Below, in pieces: positions 9,153-22,179 of a DNA stretch of 39,334 bases. Both the position numbers and the translations under genes were made by a program. This stretch comes from Nocardioides sp. (GTDB taxonomy: Bacteria > Actinomycetota > Actinomycetes > Propionibacteriales > Nocardioidaceae): contig NZ_JAURVJ010000015.1 in NCBI RefSeq assembly GCF_030655615.1, positions 1 to 39,334 on the forward strand. Direction: 5' to 3'. The notes below the pieces were generated by a model. The model was not told the origin of the DNA and ran no database searches. It saw only the letters and a list, made by a program, of their open reading frames with translations. Each line of letters opens with the position of its first letter. Position 1 is the stretch's first letter.

Positions 9153-10696
9153 TGGAGGTCTCCGATCACTGCTTCGACGGCGTCGACGACGGCACCGTCG
9201 GCGACGAGCTGGACGACGGTCTCGATCTCGGGGGCGAGGTGCCGGTCGGGCCCGGGGCCGACGACGCCGGCGCCGTGCAGCAGCGCGATGACCGCCGCGG
9301 TCGCCGGCGACGGCGAGAGCGGTGCTCTCAGCTCGAGGCCGCGGGCGGCGGTGAGCACCTCGACGGCGACCACCCGGTTGAGCCCGTCGACGGCCCGGCG
9401 CAGCTTGCGCGCGGCCGACCAGCCCATCGACACGTGGTCCTCCTGCATCGCGCTGGAGGGGATCGAGTCGACCGACGCCGGCGCCGCGAGGCGCTTGAGC
9501 TCGGAGACGATCGCGGCCTGGGTGTACTGCGCGATCATCAGGCCGCTGTCGACCCCCGGGTCGTGCGCGAGGAACGGCGGCAACCCGTGGTTGCGAGCCT
9601 TGTCGAGGAACCGGTCGGTGCGCCGCTCGCTCATCGAGGCGACGTCGGCCGCGACGATCGCGAGGAAGTCGAGGACGTAGCCCACCGGCGCCCCGTGGAA
9701 GTTGCCGTTGCTCTCGACCCGGTCGTCGAGGACGACGGGGTTGTCCACGGCCGATGCGAGCTCGCGGCCGGCCACGACGGCGGCGTGCTCGACGGTGTCG
9801 CGGGCGGCGCCGTTGACCTGGGGCGCGCAGCGCAGGGAGTAGGCGTCCTGCACGCGGTTGCAGTCGGGACCGCGGTGCGAGGCGACGACGCCCGAGCCGG
9901 CCAGAACCCGCACGAGGTTGGCGGCGGACGCGGCCTGGCCCGGGTGGGGCCGCAGCGCCTGGAGCTCGGCGGCGAAGACGCGGTCGGTGCCGAGGAGCCC
10001 CTCGACGGACATGGCCGCCGCGACGTCGGCGGTGCGCAGCAGCCGTCGCAGGTCGTGGATGGCCAGCACCAGCATGCCGAGCATGCCGTCGGTGCCGTTG
10101 ATGAGCGCGAGGCCCTCCTTGGCGCCGAGCTCGACCGGGGTCAGCCCGGCCTCGGCAAGGGCGGTGCCCGCGTCGACGAGGCGGCCGCTCGCGTCGTGGA
10201 CGGGCCCCTCACCGATCAGGGCGAGCGCGCAGTGCGCGAGGGGCGCGAGGTCGCCGGAGCAGCCCAGCGAGCCGTACTCGTGGACGACCGGGGTGATGCC
10301 GTGCGACAGCAGGTCGGCGAGCAGCTGCGCGGTCTCCGGGCGTACGCCGGTGCGCCCGGTCGCCAGGGTCGACAGGCGCAGCAGCATCAGGCCGCGGACG
10401 ACCTCCCGCTCGACCTCGGGTCCCGACCCGGCGGCGTGCGAGCGGACCAGCGAGCGCTGCAGGGTCGCCCGCAGCTCCGGCGCGATGTGCCGGGTCGCCA
10501 GCGCGCCGAAGCCCGTCGAGACGCCGTAGTTCGGGGTCGGCCCGGCGGCGAGCGCCTCCACCACGGTCCGGGCCCGGGCGATCGCGTCGCGGGCGTCGGG
10601 TGCGATCGCGACGCGGGCGCCGTGGCGCGCGACCGCGACGACCTCGTCGGGCGAGACCGGGCCGGTGCCGACGAGGACGGTCGTAGGGGGTGGCAT
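9149..10696 (-). CDS. hutH: Histidine ammonia-lyase HutH
   Basis: A 515-residue enzyme converting L-histidine to trans-urocanate and ammonia, the first step of the Hut pathway. The MIO-forming loop is [14 protein letters not shown], with the cyclising triad at Cys146-Ser147-Gly148; most described HutH proteins have Ala-Ser-Gly. [31 protein letters not shown] and [14 protein letters not shown] are further conserved blocks. ATG at 10696 with GGATGGGGGG upstream gives normal family length; the open frame continues upstream for 76 codons but that stretch looks non-coding. It is the first gene of a hutH-hutU operon, divergent from a secreted-protein gene across 276 bp. Confidence 0.96.
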   Translation of the reverse strand: MPPPTTVLVGTGPVSPDEVVAVARHGARVAIAPDARDAIARARTVVEALAAGPTPNYGVSTGFGALATRHIAPELRATLQRSLVRSHAAGSGPEVEREVVRGLMLLRLSTLATGRTGVRPETAQLLADLLSHGITPVVHEYGSLGCSGDLAPLAHCALALIGEGPVHDASGRLVDAGTALAEAGLTPVELGAKEGLALINGTDGMLGMLVLAIHDLRRLLRTADVAAAMSVEGLLGTDRVFAAELQALRPHPGQAASAANLVRVLAGSGVVASHRGPDCNRVQDAYSLRCAPQVNGAARDTVEHAAVVAGRELASAVDNPVVLDDRVESNGNFHGAPVGYVLDFLAIVAADVASMSERRTDRFLDKARNHGLPPFLAHDPGVDSGLMIAQYTQAAIVSELKRLAAPASVDSIPSSAMQEDHVSMGWSAARKLRRAVDGLNRVVAVEVLTAARGLELRAPLSPSPATAAVIALLHGAGVVGPGPDRHLAPEIETVVQLVADGAVVDAVEAVIGDLQ

Positions 10697-10972
10697 CCCC
10701 CCATCCAACGCCCTGGCGGAGCGCGGGGCCAGCACGCCCCCGGACAGGGGCCGTCCCATCGCCAGGTAAAGCCGCGCGGCCCCGGCAGGCCCGGCGTACG
10801 CTCGCGGACGCTCCCTCCCCGTGGTTCCACGCGGGCTCTCGCCACGGGTCGGAGCACGGTCGGCACGACTAGACCACCACATACGCTCCGTGTCACTCGG
10901 GTACATGGGCACCCAGTGCTTCATCGTTCGCCACCCCCCGGGCGGGCGTTCCCTCCATCAAGGAGCAACCCC

Positions 10973-12265
10973 ATGCGTCGCGTACTCCCCGTCGCGGTCG
11001 CTGCTGCCGCTTTGTGCCTCAGCCAGCTTCCGGCGTCTACCGCCCTCGTGCCCCCAGGCGGTGTCTCGTCCGCCTCCGTCAAGGCCGCCGCCACCCCCAA
11101 GATCCGCACCAAGTACGCCTTCTCCGGCTCTGCCTACGGCAGCCGGGTCGAGGGCGGCTCGCTGCCGGCCAACTCCCGTGACACCGCCTTCCAGCGGATC
11201 GGCTGCACCAACATCGCCGGTGACAACCGCCGCAACTACGAGGCCGACCTCGTGATCCCCGGCCTCGGCAAGGTGGAGGGCGTGACCTCCCGGGTCTACA
11301 CGGAGAAGAGGGGCAGCACCGTCTCGGTCGTCTCCCAGCACTCCATCGCACGCCTCGTCATCGCCAGCAGCCCCCTCGGCAGCCTCGAGGTCCGCGGCAT
11401 CTCCTCGACGAGCACCGCCTTCAACAAGAACGGCCGCTACGGCACCACCGTCGACAACGAGGTCGCCCGGATCGTCCTCAAGCTGACCGGGGTCCCGGCC
11501 CAGACCCTGGCCATCCCGGCCCCCGGCCGCACCCTCACCGTCCCGGGCCTCGCGTCGATCTCCCTCGGCAAGACCAACAAGAAGGTCACCCGCGACTACG
11601 CCCGGATCAGCGCCAACGTCCTCGACGTCAAGGTGATCCCGCTCGGCACCCGCGTCCGCGTCGCCCAGACCAACGCCGCGATCCAGGGCGGCATCCGCCA
11701 GGGCATCTTCAAGGGCTACTCCGCCGGCATCGAGGCCCGTGGGCTCGCCGACAACCTCAAGGTCGGCCGTACGCCGCTCAGCGTCGTCCCGTGCCGCGGC
11801 ACCCAGGGCAAGGACGTCGGCAAGGACATCACCGGCGTCGACCTCGGCGACCTCGGCAACCTGCGCGGCGTCGCCTCCGGCGTCAAGACCACCAACCAGC
11901 CCCGCGTCGCCACCGGCACCGTGGCCGGCCGCGTCGCCCAGGTCTCGCTCCTCGGCGGCCGCATCCAGGTCAACGGCGTCCTCGGGGTCGCCAACGTCAA
12001 GCGCCAGCGTGGCGTGCTGACCCGCAACAGCAAGGGCAGCACGGTCCTGGAGATCATCATCGACGGCAAGAAGTACTCGCTCGCCGCGCTCGCCAAGATC
12101 GAGATCCCCGGCCTGGTCAAGCTCCAGGACAAGATCGAGGTCCGCACCGCGTTCGGCCTGAAGGTCATCGGGCTCCGGATCACCCTGCTCGACGGCACCG
12201 GCGCGGTGCTCGACCTCGGCGTCGCCGAGCTCGGCATCCGACCCGGCGTCCCCGCCGGGCAGTAG
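10973..12265 (+). CDS. Secreted beta-rich protein of unknown function (choice-of-anchor-P-like)
   Basis: A 430-residue protein with an AAGGAG ribosome binding site 8 bp before the ATG. The N-terminus is a signal peptide (RRVLPVAVAAAALCLSQLPAS). The mature part is rich in Gly, Val, Thr and Lys and reads as short beta strands. Two stretches share a pattern of G-x-A/G-x-(5)-LGG/G-x-I followed by a short strand, for example GTVAGRVAQVSLLGGRIQVN. This resembles actinobacterial secreted proteins labelled choice-of-anchor P family, a label I assign only tentatively. Cysteines are few (two in the mature region, in RIGCTN and VPCRG), possibly a disulfide. No enzyme motif is visible. It is followed by a strong hairpin and then by another secreted protein. 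Confidence 0.7.
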   Translation: MRRVLPVAVAAAALCLSQLPASTALVPPGGVSSASVKAAATPKIRTKYAFSGSAYGSRVEGGSLPANSRDTAFQRIGCTNIAGDNRRNYEADLVIPGLGKVEGVTSRVYTEKRGSTVSVVSQHSIARLVIASSPLGSLEVRGISSTSTAFNKNGRYGTTVDNEVARIVLKLTGVPAQTLAIPAPGRTLTVPGLASISLGKTNKKVTRDYARISANVLDVKVIPLGTRVRVAQTNAAIQGGIRQGIFKGYSAGIEARGLADNLKVGRTPLSVVPCRGTQGKDVGKDITGVDLGDLGNLRGVASGVKTTNQPRVATGTVAGRVAQVSLLGGRIQVNGVLGVANVKRQRGVLTRNSKGSTVLEIIIDGKKYSLAALAKIEIPGLVKLQDKIEVRTAFGLKVIGLRITLLDGTGAVLDLGVAELGIRPGVPAGQ

Positions 12266-12296
12266 CCCTCCCGCGCACCACCGCACCGACACCCGG

Positions 12297-12328
12297 ACCG
12301 CCCGCCCTCCACCCGGAGGGCGGGCGGT
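12297..12328 (+). terminator. Terminator-like hairpin after the secreted-protein gene
   Basis: ACCGCCCGCCCTCC (12297-12310) pairs perfectly with GGAGGGCGGGCGGT (12315-12328) over 14 bp with a four-base loop. The stem begins 31 bp after the stop. A short mixed T-stretch (TCGTCGTTG) follows, as is common for GC-rich actinobacterial terminators. Confidence 0.75.
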
Positions 12329-12425
12329 TCGTCGTTGCCCTCCCCAACGTCTGTGCCCGCCCCTACGATGAGCCGGCCCCCCGCAGTCAGTCCTGTCACA
12401 CCCTGTGCTCCCGAGGTGGACCTGC

Positions 12426-14996
12426 ATGAAGCCCGAGTCCCACACCCGTCGCGTGGCCGTCGCGTTCACCGCGGCGCTGGCCGTGCTCGTGACCGCCCTG
12501 GTGCTGCCGTCGTCGGCCGGCACCGAGACCGCCTCGCTGCGCGAGGTCAACGAGCAGCTCAAGGCCGCGGCCGGCGTGCCCCACGTCGACCCGCCCGGCA
12601 CGCCGTTCCACACCCACGACCCGCGGTTCAAGAACAAGCTGGCCCGCAGCGGCGAGACCGGCGAGGAGACCCGCGACCCCACGACCGCCGTCCAGGCGCG
12701 CACGTCGGCGGCCTACGTCGCCTCCGAGCGCAAGCTCCCCGACCCCCGGCTGACGACCGTCCCGGCGATGCAGACGCGCACCCTCGTCCCGCAGGACCGT
12801 TACGCCATGGCCGGCGGCTGCTACACCCTCAGTCCCGCCGCCGGGCGCTTCGTCCGGCGCACCGGCGACACCGTCAAGGTCGCCACGGGCCGCCCCTTCG
12901 TCGGCACCCGCTTCCGCTTCCAGGCCACCCGCCTCGGCACCTACCTCCTCTTCTCCCGGGGCAAGGTCTTCCTGGCCGGCAGCAACGGGCTCGCGGTCGA
13001 CCGCACCCCGAGCACGGCCTCCGAGTGGACCGTCCAGCAGACCGGCAAGGGCGCCGGCCGCAGGTTCACCTTCCGCCTCCCCGACGGTCGCTCGCTCCAG
13101 GTCAGCGGCACCTCCATGTCGCTGGGCTCACGCCCGACGCCGTTCTCGCTGCGTCGCGTCGGTCCCTGCCTGGCCTACCCCGAGTCGCAGGTCGACATCA
13201 CCGGCGACCCCCACGCCGGCGTCACCCCCTTCCAGGAGGTCCGCGGCTACGTCGACGCCCACACCCACGGCATGGCCTTCGAGTTCCTCGGCGGCCGGGC
13301 CCACTGCGGCCGCCCTTGGCACAAGTACGGCGTCGCCTACGCGCTCGTCGACTGCCCCGACCACGCCGTCACCGGCGGCAACGGCGCGCTGCTCGAGACC
13401 TTCCTGTCCGGCAAGCCCAGCCACGACCCCGTCGGCTGGCCCACCTTCAAGGACTGGCCGGCGCCCGACTCGCTGACCCACGAGGGCACCTACTACCGGT
13501 GGATGGAGCGCGCCTGGCGCGGTGGCGAGCGGCTGTTCGTCAACCTCCTCGTCGAGAACAACAAGCTCTGCGAGATCTACCCGCTCAAGAAGAACAGCTG
13601 CGACGACATGGACTCGATCCGGCTCCAGGCCCGCGACATGTACGCCTTCCAGAACTACATCGACGCCCAGTTCGGCGGCCCCGGCAAGGGGTTCTACCGG
13701 ATCGTCAAGACGCCGTTCGAGGCCCGTCGGGTCATCAACCAGGGCAAGCTCGCGGTCGTCATGGGCATCGAGACCAGCGTGCCCTTCGGCTGCACCTTCA
13801 AGGCCGTCGCCGGCACCGACGTCCCGGCCTGCACCGCCGCCGACATCACCCGTCAGATCGGCGAGATGCACCGGCTCGGGGTGCGCCAGATGGAGCTGGT
13901 CAACAAGTTCGACAACGCCCTCGGCGGCATCGCCGGCGACAACGGCACCACCGGGGTCATCGTCAACGCCGCCAACTTCCTCGAGACCGGCACCTTCTGG
14001 GACATGAAGACCTGCACGCCGTCCACCACCGAGGACTCCGACCACACGCAGTACGCCCTGCCCGGCGGCACGCCCGTCGAGCCGGCCCAGGACGCCATCT
14101 TCGGCGCCATCGGCACGCTGTTCGGCGGCGTCCTGCCGGCCGTGCCGCTCTACCCGCCGCCCAACCACTGCAACACCCGCGGGCTGACCTCGCTCGGCGC
14201 GCACACCATCCGCGAGCTCGTGAAGCGCGACATGCTCTTCGACCCCGACCACCTCAGCGTCAAGGCCCGCAGTGCCGCGATGGACGAGATCGAGCGCCTG
14301 CGCTACCCCGGCGTGCTGTCCAGCCACTCCTGGTCGACGCCCGACGCCTACACCCGCATCTACAAGGCGGGCGGGTTCGTGACCCCCTACGCCGGCGACT
14401 CGACCGGCTTCGTCGACAAGTGGCGCCGCCACGTCGGCTGGGCCGACCCGCGCTACTACTTCGGCATGGGGTTCGGCGCCGACATCAACGGCCTCGGCGC
14501 GCAGGGCGACCCGCGCGGGGCCGGCGTGCGCAACAAGGTGACCTACCCGTTCCGCGGCATCAACGGCGTCGTGGTCGGCAAGCAGCACGCCGGCAAGCGC
14601 GTCTACGACATCAACCGTGACGGCGTGGCCCAGTACGGCCTCTACCCCGACTGGATCCAGGACCTCACCAAGGTCGCCGGCGCCACCCGCAAGGCCGACG
14701 GGGCCGCCATCCTCGACGACATGACCCGCGGTCCCGAGGCCTACCTGCAGATGTGGGAGCGCGCGACCGGCATCGAGCCCGACTCCTGCCGCAACCCGGG
14801 CCTCCGCAAGCCGGTCGCCCAGGTCAAGCGGCTGCTCCGTCGCGGCCTGACGACCACCCAGGTGATGACCAAGGTCGGCCAGCCCTTCCGCCGGCTCGGC
14901 AACACCTACGGCATCTGCGCCAAGGCTCCCGGCAAGCCCAAGGTCATGGTCACGATCACCTTCTCCGGCAAGGGTCGGGTCACCCGCGTCGCCTGA
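12426..14996 (+). CDS. Secreted M19-dipeptidase-like metal hydrolase with extra N- and C-terminal domains
   Basis: An 856-residue exported protein. AGGTGG precedes the ATG at 12426, and RRVAVAFTAALAVLVTALVLP is the signal segment. Residues about 115-255 form a beta-trefoil-like module (GCYTLSP, FRFQATRLGTYLLFSRGKVF). From 270 a TIM-barrel hydrolase carries ligands in the order expected of membrane dipeptidase (M19): His279-x-His281 (DAHTHG), Glu449 (GIETS), His609 (FDPDHLS), His634 (SSHSWST) and Asp686 (GFGADINGLG). M19 usually has H-x-D at the first site; H-x-H here is amidohydrolase-like. The last 50 residues (RGLTTTQVMTKVGQPFRR to VTITFSGKGRVTRVA) resemble a BamE/SmpA-type fold. Substrate is unknown; a peptide or amide outside the cell is plausible. 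Domain calls outside the metal site are inference. Confidence 0.75.
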   Translation: MKPESHTRRVAVAFTAALAVLVTALVLPSSAGTETASLREVNEQLKAAAGVPHVDPPGTPFHTHDPRFKNKLARSGETGEETRDPTTAVQARTSAAYVASERKLPDPRLTTVPAMQTRTLVPQDRYAMAGGCYTLSPAAGRFVRRTGDTVKVATGRPFVGTRFRFQATRLGTYLLFSRGKVFLAGSNGLAVDRTPSTASEWTVQQTGKGAGRRFTFRLPDGRSLQVSGTSMSLGSRPTPFSLRRVGPCLAYPESQVDITGDPHAGVTPFQEVRGYVDAHTHGMAFEFLGGRAHCGRPWHKYGVAYALVDCPDHAVTGGNGALLETFLSGKPSHDPVGWPTFKDWPAPDSLTHEGTYYRWMERAWRGGERLFVNLLVENNKLCEIYPLKKNSCDDMDSIRLQARDMYAFQNYIDAQFGGPGKGFYRIVKTPFEARRVINQGKLAVVMGIETSVPFGCTFKAVAGTDVPACTAADITRQIGEMHRLGVRQMELVNKFDNALGGIAGDNGTTGVIVNAANFLETGTFWDMKTCTPSTTEDSDHTQYALPGGTPVEPAQDAIFGAIGTLFGGVLPAVPLYPPPNHCNTRGLTSLGAHTIRELVKRDMLFDPDHLSVKARSAAMDEIERLRYPGVLSSHSWSTPDAYTRIYKAGGFVTPYAGDSTGFVDKWRRHVGWADPRYYFGMGFGADINGLGAQGDPRGAGVRNKVTYPFRGINGVVVGKQHAGKRVYDINRDGVAQYGLYPDWIQDLTKVAGATRKADGAAILDDMTRGPEAYLQMWERATGIEPDSCRNPGLRKPVAQVKRLLRRGLTTTQVMTKVGQPFRRLGNTYGICAKAPGKPKVMVTITFSGKGRVTRVA

Positions 14997-15003
14997 CCCG
15001 GCA

Positions 15004-15037
15004 CGCCGACCCGTCGCACCGGTGCGACGGGTCGGCG
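15004..15037. terminator. Perfect 34-bp palindrome (GACCCGTCGC family)
   Basis: CGCCGACCCGTCGCACC is followed directly by its exact complement, with the centre between 15020 and 15021. It begins 7 bp after the stop of the M19-like gene and could terminate it. No T-run follows. It belongs to the same GACCCGTCGC hairpin family as 1470-1495. Confidence 0.6.
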
Positions 15038-15110
15038 GACGGTCCGGCCCACCGGGGTGGAGGACGCGAAGTTACCTCTCGGTAGGATTTGTCTCACCCC
15101 GGAGATGCGC

Positions 15111-15138
15111 TGACGGACCCCTGACCGACCAATAGGCT
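15111..15138 (+). promoter_or_regulatory. Possible etfD promoter
   Basis: TGACGG (15111-15116) and TAGGCT (15133-15138) are 16 bp apart and fit an actinobacterial vegetative promoter loosely. A start point near 15145 would leave a leader of about 45 nt before the ATG at 15191, or make the upstream GTG at 15149 nearly leaderless. Motif evidence only. Confidence 0.3.
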
Positions 15139-15190
15139 CGGGAGGCCCGTGGCCTCGATCTCCGGGCAGCCGATCGAGTGGAGTCCACGC

Positions 15191-19186
<3,996 letters not shown>

Positions 19187-19198
19187 CCCGCGGCGCGA

Positions 19199-19248
19199 GG
19201 GTCGTGTGCCCCTGGACGGTCCATGGACCGACCTCAGGCACACGACCC
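19199..19248. terminator. Interrupted palindrome between convergent etfD and small membrane gene
   Basis: GGGTCGTGTGCC (19199-19210) pairs with GGCACACGACCC (19237-19248), and the inner CGGTCCATGGACCG (19217-19230) is self-complementary about the same centre. It starts 12 bp after the etfD stop and ends 33 bp before the stop of the opposing gene, the place for a bidirectional terminator. Confidence 0.6.
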
Positions 19249-19281
19249 CACCCCGTCCCACCCCGGCCCAGCCGGGCGAGC

Positions 19282-19557
19282 TCAGCGCTCCGAGGGCGGC
19301 GGCAGGTCCTCGGGCGAGGCGACGTTCTCCGGCACCACGACCGGGCGCAGGCGCGACCAGAGGACGAACGCCCCGCCCACGACGAGCAGGGCTATCCCGG
19401 CCCAGAGGTTGGCGTTGACGCCCTCGCTGTTGGCGCCGCCCTCGTCCCCGGCCACGAAGCGGGTGACCAGCAGGATGACGCCGTAGACGAGCAGCAGCGC
19501 GCCGATCACGTTGCGGATGTCGAGCGCGCCAGCGGTGTGCTTCTTGGACTCGGCCAT
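19282..19557 (-). CDS. Small two-helix membrane protein
   Basis: A 91-residue protein with two hydrophobic helices, DIRNVIGALLLVYGVILLV and LWAGIALLVVGGAFVLWSRL, joined by a short polar loop (AGDEGGANSEGVN). It starts 16 bp after the stop of the sodium:solute symporter and is probably co-transcribed with it. Small membrane partners beside SSS transporters are known (for example DUF485-type proteins), but this sequence does not let me assign such a family. It may be an accessory subunit of the symporter; that is inference from position. Confidence 0.7.
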   Translation of the reverse strand: MAESKKHTAGALDIRNVIGALLLVYGVILLVTRFVAGDEGGANSEGVNANLWAGIALLVVGGAFVLWSRLRPVVVPENVASPEDLPPPSER

Positions 19558-19573
19558 GTCTGCTCCCTTCCGA

Positions 19574-21307
19574 TCAGAAGACGATGTTGAGGACGATGAC
19601 GGCGGCCAGCGCGATGCCGGCGAGCGGCAGCGTGCGGCGGTACCAGGGATAGCCGGCCTCGTCGGCGTCGACGAGGTCCTCCTTGGGCGTCTCGGACCAG
19701 ACGAGCCCCCGGAGCTCCGAGGCGGGCTTCGGCGTACCGCCCAGCGAGATCACCACGCTGAGGACGATGTCGACGACGAAGGCCGCGCCGGCCGCCACGA
19801 AGGACGCCCCCTGACCCTCCAGCGGGATGACGCCGAGGCTGGCCGAGCCGAAGGCGTCCTCGCTGAGGAAGGCCACCAGGATCGCCGACAGCGTGCCGGA
19901 GACCAGGCCGACCCAGCCCGCGGTCGGAGTCATCCGCTTCCAGAACATGCCGAGGATGAACGTCGCGAACAGCGGCGCGTTGAAGAAGCCGAACAGGGTC
20001 TGGAGGTAGTCCATGATGTTGGAGAAGTTGGACGCCAGCCCGGCGGTGAAGATCGCGATGACGGTCGCGCCGACGGTCGCCAGCCGGCCGATCTTGAGGT
20101 AGTAGCCGTCCTCGCGGTCCTTGACGGCGTACGACTGCCAGAGGTCATAGCTGAAGACCGTGTTGAAGGCCGAGATGTTGGCGGCCATGCCGGCCATGAA
20201 CGCCGCCATCAGTCCGGCGATGGCGATGCCGAGCAGGCCGTTGGGGAGCACGTCGCGCATCAGGTAGAGCAGCGAGTCGTTGAACTCGACGGGGGCACCG
20301 GTCGGGTCGTTGACGCTGCCACCGCCCTTGACCTTCTGGATCTCGAGCACGGCGACGGCGGCGATCATGCCGGGCAGGATGGTGATGAAGGGGACGAAGA
20401 TCTTGGGGAACGCACCGATGATCGGGGTCTTGCGGGCTGCCGAGATCGACTCGGACGCCATCGCGCGCTGCACCTCGACGAAGTTCGTCGTCCAGTAGCC
20501 GAAGGACAGCACGAACCCCAGGCCGAACACGATCCCGATGACCGAGAGCAGGTCGGAGTCGAAGCCGGTCAGGTTGCTGCCCGGCCAGCTGTTGAGCTGC
20601 TGGTCGGCAGCGGTGGCGTCGGGCGCGGCGGCGGTGATCTTCTCCTTGAGACCGCCCCACCCGCCGACCTGGTGCAGTCCGATGAGCGTCAGCGGCAGCA
20701 GCGCGGCCACGATGACGAAGAACTGCAGCACCTCGTTGTAGATCGCCGCGCTGAGGCCGCCGAGGGTGATGTAGGCGAGGACGACGATCGCCGCGACGAC
20801 CAGCGAGACCCAGAGCTCCCAGCCGAGGAGGGCCTCGATGATGCTGGCGAGCAGGTAGAGGTTGATCCCCGCGATGAGCAGCTGCGCGACGGCGAACGAC
20901 ACCGCGTTGACCAGGTGGGCCGGCGGGCCGAAGCGGCGCAGCATGAACTCGGGGACCGAGCGGACCTTGGAGCCGTAGTAGAACGGCATCATCACGACGC
21001 CGAGGAACAGCATCGCCGGGATGGCACCGATCCAGAAGTAGTGCACCGCCGGCAGCCCGAACTCGGCCCCGTTGGCCGACATGCCCATGATCTCGACGGC
21101 GCCCAGGTTGGCCGAGACGAACGCCAGCCCGGTCACCCAGGCGGGCAGCGACCTCCCGGACAGGAAGAAGTCGACGGAGTCGCTCACCTGGCGGCGGGCC
21201 AGCAGCCCGATGCCGAGCACGAAGCCGAAGTAGATCGCGACGATCAGGTAGTCGACGAACGCGGCGTCGATGATCGTGTCGCTGGCCAGCGGCGCGAGGA
21301 CAGACAT
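19574..21307 (-). CDS. Sodium:solute symporter (SSS/SLC5 family)
   Basis: A 577-residue transporter with about 14 hydrophobic segments. FFLSGRSLPAWVTGLAFVSANLGAVEIMGMSANGAEFG is split here as the unwound TM1 region typical of vSGLT-like members, and GLMAAFMAGMAANISAFNTVFSYDL is the SSS signature region containing the second sodium-site serine. The C-terminus ends in another membrane helix. vSGLT-like members import sugars such as galactose or glucose with Na+; the substrate cannot be fixed from sequence alone. ATG at 21307 has GGGAGGGAA upstream. The promoter shares a 211-bp gap with the divergent ribbon-helix-helix operon and its TGACATCA boxes, so co-regulation is possible. Confidence 0.9.
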   Translation of the reverse strand: MSVLAPLASDTIIDAAFVDYLIVAIYFGFVLGIGLLARRQVSDSVDFFLSGRSLPAWVTGLAFVSANLGAVEIMGMSANGAEFGLPAVHYFWIGAIPAMLFLGVVMMPFYYGSKVRSVPEFMLRRFGPPAHLVNAVSFAVAQLLIAGINLYLLASIIEALLGWELWVSLVVAAIVVLAYITLGGLSAAIYNEVLQFFVIVAALLPLTLIGLHQVGGWGGLKEKITAAAPDATAADQQLNSWPGSNLTGFDSDLLSVIGIVFGLGFVLSFGYWTTNFVEVQRAMASESISAARKTPIIGAFPKIFVPFITILPGMIAAVAVLEIQKVKGGGSVNDPTGAPVEFNDSLLYLMRDVLPNGLLGIAIAGLMAAFMAGMAANISAFNTVFSYDLWQSYAVKDREDGYYLKIGRLATVGATVIAIFTAGLASNFSNIMDYLQTLFGFFNAPLFATFILGMFWKRMTPTAGWVGLVSGTLSAILVAFLSEDAFGSASLGVIPLEGQGASFVAAGAAFVVDIVLSVVISLGGTPKPASELRGLVWSETPKEDLVDADEAGYPWYRRTLPLAGIALAAVIVLNIVF

Positions 21308-21423
21308 GGGGTTCCCTCCCAGAGAACGACAACCTTCGGAATCTAGGACGGGTGATCAATCGGTGCCTTCACCCCGGCGGTCGAGTCGCGCGGGGCGTGC
21401 TGAGGACTAGGCCGAGCACCCAG

Positions 21424-21507
21424 TGACATCACACCCGATGCCCAATGACATCGTCCGGCGTCACTTCTGATGTCATCAACGCTTGACATGACATCACAGT
21501 GATGTCA
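21424..21507. promoter_or_regulatory. Array of TGACATCA/TGATGTCA operator boxes
   Basis: Boxes begin at 21424 (TGACATCAC), 21446 (TGACATCG), 21468 (TGATGTCA) and 21489, where TGACATCACAGTGATGTCA is a perfect 19-bp palindrome. The spacing is 22, 22 and 21 bp, two helical turns. The last box ends 11 bp before the start of the ribbon-helix-helix gene, so a bound protein would block its promoter. Autoregulation by that protein is the simplest reading. The divergent symporter gene starts 117 bp away on the other side. Confidence 0.7.
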
Positions 21508-21518
21508 GGGTGGTGCAC

Positions 21519-22085
21519 ATGGACCTCACCCCCTACGTCGACCACCTGCGTCGCGACCTGCTCGCGGCGGCCGACGGTGCCGGCGACGAGCTGCGCCACG
21601 CCGCCGAGCGCCTCGGCTTCGCGCTCGACCCGGCCGCCCGGCTCGCTCTGATGGAGGCGATCAGCCAGGCCTGCTCCGAGATCACCGCCGAGATGCCGGC
21701 CGGGGGCGTCGACGTACGCCTCGACGGTCGCGACCTCGCCTTCGTGGTCGACGCGGCCACCGCCGGGCCGCCCGAACCGCCCGTCCCCCCGGCCCCGCCG
21801 GTTCCCCCCGCCCCGCCCGAGGACGCCGACGACGGCACCACCGCCCGGATCACCCTGCGGCTGCCCGAGTCGGTCAAGGGCCGGGCCGAGGACGCCGCCG
21901 CGGCGGCCGGCCAGTCCCTCAACACCTGGCTGGTCACCGTCATCCGGGCGGCGACCCGCGGCGACGGCGAGGCCGCCATCAACGTCGACATCGACCTCTC
22001 GAGCCTGCCGTTCTTCGGCGGCGCCAACCCGTTCCCCGACACCCGCGGCCGCCGCGGCCAGCGGCGGATGACCGGCTGGGTCTGA
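21519..22085 (+). CDS. Ribbon-helix-helix (HicB/Arc-like) DNA-binding protein
   Basis: A 188-residue protein. Residues 1-80 form an acidic helical region (DLTPYVDHLRRDLLAAA, LALMEAISQACSEITAEM). A Pro-rich linker with repeated PPAPP follows. Residues about 110-146 (ARITLRLPESVKGRAEDAAA, then AGQSLNTWLVTVIRAA) form a ribbon-helix-helix domain of the type that binds DNA through a beta strand in dimers; such domains are found in Arc, MetJ and HicB-type antitoxins. No toxin gene is adjacent. ATG 21519 has AGGG upstream; GTGs at 21510 and 21513 are alternatives. It leads a run with a DUF4097 protein and a small basic protein, and probably represses this operon at the box array upstream. Confidence 0.75.
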   Translation: MDLTPYVDHLRRDLLAAADGAGDELRHAAERLGFALDPAARLALMEAISQACSEITAEMPAGGVDVRLDGRDLAFVVDAATAGPPEPPVPPAPPVPPAPPEDADDGTTARITLRLPESVKGRAEDAAAAAGQSLNTWLVTVIRAATRGDGEAAINVDIDLSSLPFFGGANPFPDTRGRRGQRRMTGWV

Positions 22086-22179
22086 CCCCCACCCAGCGAC
22101 GAACCTGCACCACCCGGGACCGGCACCAGGCCGGCCCCGCGGACGAGCACACCCTCCACCACCCACCGGGAGACACCTC

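Noticed and set aside
6300..9680. 1100-codon plus-strand open frame running through DUF418, hutU and part of hutH
   Set aside because: Composition is Arg/Ala/Gly-rich with no domains. It is caused by high GC; the genes in other frames are clearly real.
10697..10924. 76-codon upstream extension of hutH
   Set aside because: Would give an abnormally long HutH with a non-conserved, Arg/Pro-rich leader; ATG 10696 gives normal length.
21424..21507. CRISPR array suggested by regularly spaced repeats
   Set aside because: Repeats are only 8-9 bp with about 13-bp gaps and no cas gene; they look like operator boxes.
21519..22085. Toxin-antitoxin system suggested by the HicB-like ribbon-helix-helix domain
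   Set aside because: No toxin-like gene is adjacent; the following genes are a DUF4097 protein and an Arg-rich peptide, and the N-terminal half is not HicB-like.
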